Below, one piece after another: positions 22,418 to 28,585 of a stretch of 28,585 nt of DNA. The position numbers and the translations under genes are program-made. The stretch covers positions 1-28,585 of the forward strand of contig WGAE01000056.1 in NCBI GenBank assembly GCA_015489185.1. Reading direction: 5' to 3'. Numbering within the stretch: the stretch's first letter is position 1; every line of letters starts with the position of its first letter. The stretch is from Campylobacterales bacterium. Lineage in GTDB: Bacteria > Campylobacterota > Campylobacteria > Campylobacterales > QNZT01. The notes beneath the pieces are model-generated. The model was not told the DNA's origin and did no database searches. It worked only from the letters and a program-made list of their open reading frames with translations.

Positions 22418-24580
22418 CTACAAACCTTCTATGTCGATCGAACCGAGCACTTCAAATTTTGCCGTCGGATCCACTTCGGCGTGCGAGAGTACGACAATAT
22501 CGAGATTGAACTTTTTAAAGATATCCGCCAGCGGCTTACGTAAAGCCGGATCGACAATCAAAACAACCGGTGCGATACCTCTTTGAAGTACCGCCGCCGC
22601 TTCATCGCTCACCTTTTGCACGAGCGCGTTGATCTGACCGATACTGAGCATCAACTCTTTGAGTCCGTCACGCTCCTGCAGCGCGTCGAGCAGTTTCTGT
22701 TCCGTCGGCGCCGCAAGGGTCAGCAGTTTCAGCGTTCCATCTTCACTTTTGTACTGATTCGTAATGACCCGCGCCAGTTTTGCCCTTACCTGTTCGGTAA
22801 TAATATCAACATTTTTCGTCACTTCTGCGACATCACTGATCGTCTCCAGAATCGTCAACATATCTTTGATCGGTATCTTCTCAGCCAGCAGGGCTTTAAG
22901 AACACGTTGTATCAAACCGATCGACGCGACTTTCAGGACATCTTCGACAACTACCGGATAGTTCTTTTTCACTTTATCCAACAACTCCTGGACATCCTGC
23001 CTTGTCAGCATCTCATCGGCATACTTTTTGATCAACTCACTCAGATGCGTCGAAATGACCGTCGACGGATCCACGACCGTATACCCCTTTGTGATCGCCT
23101 CCTCTTTCTGCGACGGATCGATCCAGAGTGCATCAAGCCCGAATGCCGGCTCTTTAGTCGGAATCCCCTCAATCGGCTCACTCACCAGACCGTTGTCCAT
23201 CGCCATAAATTTGTCGGGATAGACTTCACCGCTGCCGATCACCACCCCTTTGAGCAGAAGCTGATATTCGGTCGGTTTAAGGTGTAGATTGTCACGAATA
23301 CGCACTTGCGGAATCAAAAAACCGTAATCGGTCGCAATCTTACGCCGCATACTTTTGATGCGATCAAGCAGATCACCTTTAAGCGCCGGATCGGCGAGTT
23401 TGATCAACTGATATCCGAGATCAAGCTCCAGCACCTCCTGACGGAGGATATCTTCCAGTACTTTCTCCTCTTCCTCTTTTGCCTCTTCGGGAGATTTTTG
23501 CGGCGGCGCAACCTCCTCTTCTCCCGCAGCCACCTCTCCGGGCGCTTCCATACCAATCTCCGTCTCGGCACTGTGGCGAATCAGATACCCAAGCCCGATA
23601 AAAACAAGCCCGACAAAGCCGAGAGAGAGCGTCGGCAATCCCGGAACAAGTGCAAAGAGCAGCAAAATCGCCCCGACAATATAGAGCGTTTTATAATCGC
23701 TGAGCAGTTGATTGATCGCATTGGTCGCGAAACTCTCTCCCTCTTTACCTGACTTCGTCGCACGCGTAATGATAATACCTGTCGCCGTGGAGAGCACCAG
23801 TGCGGGCAACTGACTCACCAAACCGTCACCGATGGTGAGAATCGTAAAGGTCTGTGCGGAGCTTGCGGCATCCATATCAAACTGAAACATCCCGATCAGA
23901 AAGCCGCCGATAATGTTGATCACCGTGATAATGATACCGGCAACAGCATCCCCTTTGACGAACTTGCTCGAACCGTCCATCGCACCGTAGAAGTTTGCTT
24001 CCTGGATGATCGCTTCACGCCTCTGGCGCGCGGTTTTCTCGTCGATCAGTCCGGCATTGAGATCCGCATCGATCGCCATCTGTTTACCCGGCATCGCATC
24101 GAGGGTAAAACGTGCCGCCACTTCCGCGACCCTCGTCGAACCTTTGGTAATAACCATAAAGTTGATCAAGACCAGAATCGTAAAGACAATTACACCGATC
24201 ACATAATTGCCGCCGACGACGAACTCACCGAACGAAGTGATGATATCACTGACCGCCTCGGGTCCTTCGTACCCTTTGGAGAGAATCATCCGTGTCGTGG
24301 CAATATTGAGTGAGAGACGATAGAGTGTGATAATCAAAATCAGTGTCGGGAAAGTGGTCAAATCGGTCGGTTTGGGAATATAGAGCGATATCATCAGCAC
24401 CAGCACCGAAACCGCCAGTGAGATCGTCAGAAAAAGATCGAGAACGGAACTGGGGAGCGGAACGATGATGATCGCAAGGATCGAAATGACGAAAAAAACG
24501 ACGGCGAGGTCTTTGGAAGCCGCAACCGGCGCCAGAAATCTCTGAACATTCGCTAAAGCTGCACTTTTACCCTCTGCCAA
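22418..24580 (-). CDS. flhA: FlhA, flagellar export gate protein
   Basis: This is the 720-aa inner-membrane core of the flagellar type III export gate. About eight hydrophobic segments occupy residues ~25-330, with the FHIPEP-family signatures TTFPTLILIITLYRLSLNIA and RFTLDAMPGKQMAIDADLNAG. An acidic linker (~345-385) leads to the cytoplasmic domain that binds chaperone-substrate complexes. The start is TTG at 24578-24580, 17 bp after the Rrf2 gene; no better ATG is in frame nearby. FlhA rather than the InvA/SctV virulence type is favoured by the chromosomal context: rrf2 then flhA is a known Campylobacter arrangement. It implies a motile host. Confidence 0.95.
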   Translation of the reverse strand: MAEGKSAALANVQRFLAPVAASKDLAVVFFVISILAIIIVPLPSSVLDLFLTISLAVSVLVLMISLYIPKPTDLTTFPTLILIITLYRLSLNIATTRMILSKGYEGPEAVSDIITSFGEFVVGGNYVIGVIVFTILVLINFMVITKGSTRVAEVAARFTLDAMPGKQMAIDADLNAGLIDEKTARQRREAIIQEANFYGAMDGSSKFVKGDAVAGIIITVINIIGGFLIGMFQFDMDAASSAQTFTILTIGDGLVSQLPALVLSTATGIIITRATKSGKEGESFATNAINQLLSDYKTLYIVGAILLLFALVPGLPTLSLGFVGLVFIGLGYLIRHSAETEIGMEAPGEVAAGEEEVAPPQKSPEEAKEEEEKVLEDILRQEVLELDLGYQLIKLADPALKGDLLDRIKSMRRKIATDYGFLIPQVRIRDNLHLKPTEYQLLLKGVVIGSGEVYPDKFMAMDNGLVSEPIEGIPTKEPAFGLDALWIDPSQKEEAITKGYTVVDPSTVISTHLSELIKKYADEMLTRQDVQELLDKVKKNYPVVVEDVLKVASIGLIQRVLKALLAEKIPIKDMLTILETISDVAEVTKNVDIITEQVRAKLARVITNQYKSEDGTLKLLTLAAPTEQKLLDALQERDGLKELMLSIGQINALVQKVSDEAAAVLQRGIAPVVLIVDPALRKPLADIFKKFNLDIVVLSHAEVDPTAKFEVLGSIDIEGL

Positions 24581-24597
24581 ACCGTTCCTTCAAAAGA

Positions 24598-24996
24598 TTA
24601 CAAAATATCCTGAAGCGTCAAACCCTCGAAAAATTCATCCATTTTATGCTGAAACTTGTTCAAAAACGGCCATATCATACAGAAATCTCCCTTACCCGTA
24701 GGACAGGCATCTGAGGAGGAGGCGCATTCGAAAACATTGAGCGGCTTTTTTTCCGCCACTTCGATGATATCCCGAACCGAAATCTCGGAGGCATCTTTGT
24801 TGAGCGCAAACCCACCCTTGGCGCCCTTGTACGATTTTAAAATCCCCTCTCTCGCAAGCGATTGTAAAATCTTCGCCAGAAAACTTCGGGAGATATTCAG
24901 CCTCCGTGCCAGCGTATCGACATCTTCGGGAGCGCTCTGTCGTGCGATGAGAACAACGGAGAGCAGTGCATATTCGCTCGCTTTGGTCAATAACAT
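24598..24996 (-). CDS. Rrf2-family regulator with three-cysteine Fe-S site
   Basis: This is a 132-aa winged-helix regulator. The N-terminal MLLTKASEYALLSV and the helix-turn-helix LARRLNISRSFLAKILQSLAREGIL with the wing SYKGAKGGFAL are standard for Rrf2. C91, C98 and C106 (CASSSDAC then GDFC) match the cluster-binding spacing of IscR, NsrR and RsrR-type proteins, so it probably senses Fe-S status, nitric oxide or redox. The ATG at 24996 has an AGGAG site; an upstream in-frame start at 25017 would add residues without support. It lies immediately before flhA. The signal and targets are unknown. Confidence 0.88.
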   Translation of the reverse strand: MLLTKASEYALLSVVLIARQSAPEDVDTLARRLNISRSFLAKILQSLAREGILKSYKGAKGGFALNKDASEISVRDIIEVAEKKPLNVFECASSSDACPTGKGDFCMIWPFLNKFQHKMDEFFEGLTLQDIL

Positions 24997-25028
24997 GAGC
25001 ACTCCTGTATAAGGCAAAATTTATCTTA

Positions 25029-25034
25029 ATTATA
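25029..25034 (-). promoter_or_regulatory. -10 box of the rrf2-flhA operon
   Basis: On the minus strand CTATGCTATAATTAAG has TATAAT 32 bp before the ATG at 24996. I saw no sigma-54 or sigma-28 flagellar consensus near it, so flhA is probably read from a housekeeping promoter. Confidence 0.65.
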
Positions 25035-25099
25035 GCATAGAAGTTTGAATAAACCAAATATCAGCCAAAACCCATAAAAAGTCAATTAAACGATTTATT

Positions 25100-25105
25100 T
25101 ACAAT
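25100..25105 (+). promoter_or_regulatory. Probable -10 box of the protease operon
   Basis: GATTTATTTACAATATTTGG holds TACAAT 46 bp before the ATG at 25152. A second candidate, TAAGAT, is at 25113-25118. The ribosome site is GGAG at 25138-25141, about 10 nt from the start. Confidence 0.5.
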
Positions 25106-25151
25106 ATTTGGATAAGATTGGGAAATTTTATCAGGTTGGAGTACCATTTTT

Positions 25152-25544
25152 ATGAAACGTTTAATTGTTTCTTTTTATACACTACTTTCTCTCGGGTGCG
25201 CTGACGAAGCAATGTATTACTATGCTTCAGGCAAGAAAATTCCCTTAACCCCGCTTCATGAAACAAGAACATCATATCAAAACGATACCACCTGGTACCG
25301 TCTGCCCGACGGCACCAAAGTGGGTGTCAAACCTGAAGTGATCATCGGTTGCAATGTATGGGACAAATGCAAGCAGATTATGAAAAATTACCCGATTGAA
25401 AAGGTCGAGAAGCTTTCAGATAAGCTCTATCTTTTGAAACTCAAACAAGGGAGTGATCCGATCACAATTGCAAATAAACTCTATCTTTATGAAGCAATCA
25501 CACTGGCGCATCCCAACTTTATCCGTAAAAGGAAATTACGTTGA
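25152..25544 (+). CDS. Exported propeptide-like protein preceding a subtilisin-like protease
   Basis: This is a 130-aa protein with an export signal (MKRLIVSFYTLLSLGCADEA; C16 could be lipidated, but the site is not canonical). The C-terminal ~70 residues have the pattern of a subtilase propeptide: CNVWDKCKQIMKNY, KVEKLSDKLYLLKLKQ, then ITLAHPNFIRKRKLR, where the xxAHPNFxxK end is the usual junction to the mature enzyme. In ordinary subtilases this region is joined to the protease, assists its folding and inhibits it. Here it is a separate gene whose stop overlaps the protease start by 4 bp (TTGA). It is probably an in-trans chaperone or inhibitor. Confidence 0.75.
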   Translation: MKRLIVSFYTLLSLGCADEAMYYYASGKKIPLTPLHETRTSYQNDTTWYRLPDGTKVGVKPEVIIGCNVWDKCKQIMKNYPIEKVEKLSDKLYLLKLKQGSDPITIANKLYLYEAITLAHPNFIRKRKLR

Positions 25545-26695
25545 AAAGCGTTTTAATACTGCTAATTCTCCTTTTGTTTACCGGCGGATGCGGTACAAAC
25601 AGAGATTCTGACACACAAAACAGTAACAACTACCTCAACCGTTTCGATCCTTACAAAGAACCCTTTTTCCCCTACCAGTGGTATCTGGCATACACACCCA
25701 ACGACTTCTCCCGCTCAGGCGGTATCGATCCCGATGCACATATCCACATCCTCGACGCCTGGAAACAGACACTCGGTCAGGGGGTCACCGTAGCGGTCAT
25801 CGACAACAATTTTGAAGTCACACATCAAGATCTCTCGGCAAACATTGCCGCCTGGTACAACGCCGACTACAAAAATAGCAATGTCGCCAACGACACCGAC
25901 GAATCCTCTCACGGTACCGCAACAGCGGGATTTATCGGTGCGGTTGCCAACGGTTACGGTATTGTCGGTGCGGCACCGGCTAGTAAACTATTATTGATCG
26001 CCCAGTTTGCAGACGATGACGCCGCAACGATCCGAGCATTTGAATATGCCAAAAATCACGGCGCGAAAATCATTAGTAACAGCTGGGGAACGGGTCATGT
26101 GAGCGACGCGGTGGCAGCGGAGCTGGAAAGTCTCAAAGAGCAAAATATCACCATCTTCTTTGCCAGCGGTAACAACGGACCGACACTAGAAAATCCAAAT
26201 CAAAATCTCGACGCACCGGGAGTCGATGATGAATCGGAACTGCCCAGTGTCATCGGTGTGGGCGCAACAAATGAGTTAAACAGGCTGGCAAGCTACTCCA
26301 ATTACGGAAAGAATATCGATATTCTCGCACCAGGTGGGGAGTTCCTCGGTCTGCTTGGACTGGACGATACCGGCAGCAAAGGAGTGGCATATACCAACTA
26401 CATTTTCGATAACGGATACAGACTCTATCTGGATGACGCACACGCGTTTGAACTCGGTACCAGTTTTGCCTGTCCCCTGGCGGCGGGAGTGGCGGCACTG
26501 ATGCTCTCGGTCAACCCGCAACTGACACCCGACGATATTCGTACTATTTTGATTCAAACCGCAGAGAAGATCGAAAGTGACAGTGTCTACTACGATGAAA
26601 ACGGTTTCAATCTCCAAAGAGCCTACGGCAAAATTGACGCCGCCAAAGCGGTTGCGGCGGCAAAAAATTATTCTACCGGAAAATCCCAGCAGTAA
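25541..26695 (+). CDS. Subtilisin-like (S8) serine protease, exported
   Basis: This is a 384-aa peptidase S8 family protein. A hydrophobic signal with a lipobox-like LLFTGGC (C17) suggests export and perhaps lipidation. The catalytic triad is complete: D88 in VAVIDNNFEVTHQD, H124 in SSHGTATAG and S308 in LGTSFACPLAAG, with oxyanion N211 in FASGNNG. There is no propeptide between the signal and the catalytic domain; it is supplied by the preceding gene. The start is TTG at 25541 with AAGGAA upstream. The C-terminus overlaps the convergent glycosidase-like gene by 28 bp. The substrate is unknown. Confidence 0.92.
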   Translation: MKSVLILLILLLFTGGCGTNRDSDTQNSNNYLNRFDPYKEPFFPYQWYLAYTPNDFSRSGGIDPDAHIHILDAWKQTLGQGVTVAVIDNNFEVTHQDLSANIAAWYNADYKNSNVANDTDESSHGTATAGFIGAVANGYGIVGAAPASKLLLIAQFADDDAATIRAFEYAKNHGAKIISNSWGTGHVSDAVAAELESLKEQNITIFFASGNNGPTLENPNQNLDAPGVDDESELPSVIGVGATNELNRLASYSNYGKNIDILAPGGEFLGLLGLDDTGSKGVAYTNYIFDNGYRLYLDDAHAFELGTSFACPLAAGVAALMLSVNPQLTPDDIRTILIQTAEKIESDSVYYDENGFNLQRAYGKIDAAKAVAAAKNYSTGKSQQ

Positions 26696-28585
26696 GCGCC
26701 GTATCCACGGGGCGCGAGGTTAAGTTCAAAATATTTCTGATGCCATTGCGCAACTGTTTTCCCGGTAAAATAGTCGATAACCGCAGTCCCCTCCGGCACC
26801 GGATCTTGTGCATCAAAACGTACCGTTTCGTTACGGTCGGAACGGCTTGCGACAATCATACACCGTTTTCCGCCAAAATCACGCGTACCGAATACCACAC
26901 CCGACTCATCATCCGGTACGGAGCTGTGTAAACGCCACTGCGTCCAGTGAGGTGTTCGCAACAGCGGCGCGAGTTTTTGCAACTTTTGCGTCACGTTTTG
27001 AAAATCACCCCACCACGTTTTCGTCTCCACGGGAGGCTGGGAACCGCCGTCTTTCCAGTACGCAACCCCTCTACCGCCTCTGGCAAACGCGGCAAAAATC
27101 GTATTGGCGATATGTCGGTCACCGAAAGGAGAGTTGACGACAAACACGGTTTTGGGAATCTTGACTTCCGGACTATGCTCAAAAATTGCAAAGTTGGCAA
27201 ACTCCCCGTCATAATTGCCTTTAAACTCCACCCCCTGATAATTTTGCGGATCGTTCGCTTCGAAGATCATCGGATTGGCGTAACAACTCTGTAAATCGAT
27301 CAATCGGTATGTATCGTTCAGATAGTGCGGGTTTGCCATCGTAAAATCAAGCTGCATCATGAAAGGTCGCAACCTTTTGCCTGTCGCATCTACATCGATC
27401 CTGCGAATCGTTTCACTGAAATGTCGCACGGTATCAAAAAGCAGGTATCGCTCGTTATCCCAGTAGAAATAGAGCAGTTTTTCCAAGACATCAGGTCTTT
27501 GCTCTTTCAACTCCCGATACTCCCGCTCAAAGCGTGCATACCCACTCTCATCACCGTCATAAATGCCGTAATCGTACAGACTCCAAATCCAATGCATCCC
27601 CAGTGACACCGCTCTTTTCGCCTCCTGAACGGAGTTACAGATGATCGTATTGAACCCTTTTTCTCTGTATTTATGCCACGACTCCTGTTTCCCACCCGGA
27701 TAGATGATAATCGGCAAAAACGGACGATACCCGGTTTTGCTTCTGAGACTAAAATTTCCCAGCACATCCACTTTTACCAGGGCACCGTCAAATCCTCTTT
27801 TGGGTGCGGGTGGTGTTCTGCCGTAGAGCGACGCGCTATCTTCAACGGGATAGATCGCAACATTGTCAATCCAAACATCGCTTTTGGGTGCCTCCGCCGC
27901 ATCCGGTGTGCCGACATTGCGAAACACCAGACGTATTTGGTCGATTCCCCACCCTTTTTTAATGTAGACCGGCAAAATAAACTCCCGCCACTCCCCGGCT
28001 TTACCCGAGGCAAACATCGGATAGTTTGGAATATCCAACGGTGTATCGCCACGCATAAACTCCACATAGTAGCGCATGACATCTGCAGGTACCGAATCGA
28101 CATACATATAACCCGAAACAACATACCATCTCCCCTCTTCCACCGCGATATGCTCTATGGCCAGAGTATCGTTCTCCTGCCCGAAGCGGACCGCATACGT
28201 ACCCGACTTTACATGTGCATTATCCTTCACAGCACCATCATACCATACTGCATCATCCGAATTTTCAAAATCATACTGTGCAATTGCACGCTGTGTCGGT
28301 TGATGCCACGGATAGGTTAAGGACTCTGCATAAGAGAGATTTCCATCAGAAAACGACGACAACCAGTCTTGCCATGCTTGTTGTGTCGAAAGGTCTTGCG
28401 TCAATACATTTTCATCTGTACTGTTTTGTTCCGTGGTAATCTCTGTACGATTATGTTCAAGCACAAAATCATTTTCACGCTTTGCTGTTGCCGTCGCGTT
28501 TGATTCTTCTAAAGTTACATGCGTATCATTACCCGAGGGGCTCAGGATGGTTTGCTTTTTATTTTGTTTACTACCTGATACACAC
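26668..28585 (-). CDS. Large exported glycosidase-like protein with carbohydrate-binding-type domain (cut by right edge)
   Basis: At least 638 residues are visible, and the frame stays open to the right edge, so the start lies outside. The first visible residues are Cys-Val-Ser-Gly-Ser, followed by a polar Ser/Thr/Asn-rich linker, as after a lipoprotein cleavage site. A jelly-roll-like domain follows (AQYDFENSDDAVWYDG, SGTYAVRFGQEN, WIDNVAIYPVE), resembling carbohydrate-binding modules. The last ~370 residues look like a TIM-barrel glycoside hydrolase: FLPIIIYPGG, GFNTIICNSVQEA, LYFYWDNERYLLFD, FMMQLDF and RGGRGVAYWKDGG. The Asp/Glu of WDNE may be catalytic. No named family is assigned. The 3' end overlaps the protease gene by 28 bp. 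Confidence 0.75.
   Translation of the reverse strand, partial: CVSGSKQNKKQTILSPSGNDTHVTLEESNATATAKRENDFVLEHNRTEITTEQNSTDENVLTQDLSTQQAWQDWLSSFSDGNLSYAESLTYPWHQPTQRAIAQYDFENSDDAVWYDGAVKDNAHVKSGTYAVRFGQENDTLAIEHIAVEEGRWYVVSGYMYVDSVPADVMRYYVEFMRGDTPLDIPNYPMFASGKAGEWREFILPVYIKKGWGIDQIRLVFRNVGTPDAAEAPKSDVWIDNVAIYPVEDSASLYGRTPPAPKRGFDGALVKVDVLGNFSLRSKTGYRPFLPIIIYPGGKQESWHKYREKGFNTIICNSVQEAKRAVSLGMHWIWSLYDYGIYDGDESGYARFEREYRELKEQRPDVLEKLLYFYWDNERYLLFDTVRHFSETIRRIDVDATGKRLRPFMMQLDFTMANPHYLNDTYRLIDLQSCYANPMIFEANDPQNYQGVEFKGNYDGEFANFAIFEHSPEVKIPKTVFVVNSPFGDRHIANTIFAAFARGGRGVAYWKDGGSQPPVETKTWWGDFQNVTQKLQKLAPLLRTPHWTQWRLHSSVPDDESGVVFGTRDFGGKRCMIVASRSDRNETVRFDAQDPVPEGTAVIDYFTGKTVAQWHQKYFELNLAPRGYGAYCWDFPVE

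Noticed and set aside
26668..28464. GTG at 28464 as the start of the glycosidase-like gene
   Set aside because: The frame is open to the window edge with a lipoprotein-like Cys and linker; there is no ribosome site before this GTG.

Overview
The window (28,585 bp) looks like chromosomal DNA of a motile, free-living member of the Campylobacterota (Epsilonproteobacteria), of the Sulfurimonas/Hydrogenimonas/Sulfuricurvum type. The reasons are the modA-Mop-modB-modC order known from Campylobacter, an rrf2-flhA pair, Campylobacterota-type two-component systems, and extended -10 promoters (TGnTATAAT-like) without clear -35 boxes. I cannot name the genus. No tRNA, rRNA, CRISPR array, insertion sequence or prophage was seen.

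Layout. (1) 1-500: 3' end of metE, closed by a perfect terminator hairpin. (2) 503-3210, minus: molybdate uptake operon modA-Mop protein-modB-modC. (3) 3343-6543, plus: a small exported protein, an OmpR-type regulator and kinase pair, and a CorA-type metal channel. (4) 6631-7176, minus: a Uma2-type nuclease-fold protein. (5) 7219-14073, minus: a compact phosphate-starvation operon, pstS-pstC-pstA-pstB-phoU-regulator-kinase, with a MazF/PemK-like gene overlapping its last gene. (6) 14267-21077, minus: a DUF302 protein, a response regulator-PAS-GGDEF-EAL protein, an OprP-like porin, an RHS/YD-repeat lipoprotein and an AEC permease. (7) 21087-24996, minus: an 80-aa protein, a DHH phosphoesterase, flhA and an Fe-S type Rrf2 regulator. 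(8) 25152-26695, plus: a subtilisin-like protease whose propeptide-like domain is a separate upstream gene. (9) 26668-28585, minus: a large exported glycosidase-like protein cut by the right edge.

How the parts connect. The pstS promoter and the porin promoter about 4.2 kb away share an identical 11-bp-spaced direct repeat at exactly the same distance from their -10 boxes. This predicts one phosphate regulon joining an outer-membrane phosphate channel, the PstSCAB importer, PhoU and the two-component system. The MazF-like gene is translationally coupled to the end of that operon and may belong to the starvation response.

Other structure. The octamer TTCATGAA occurs 12 times where about 0.5 is expected. 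A roughly 50-bp imperfect stem-loop repeat occurs twice, each time about 30 bp past a minus-strand stop codon. Two hairpins and a possible internal promoter separate pstS from pstC.
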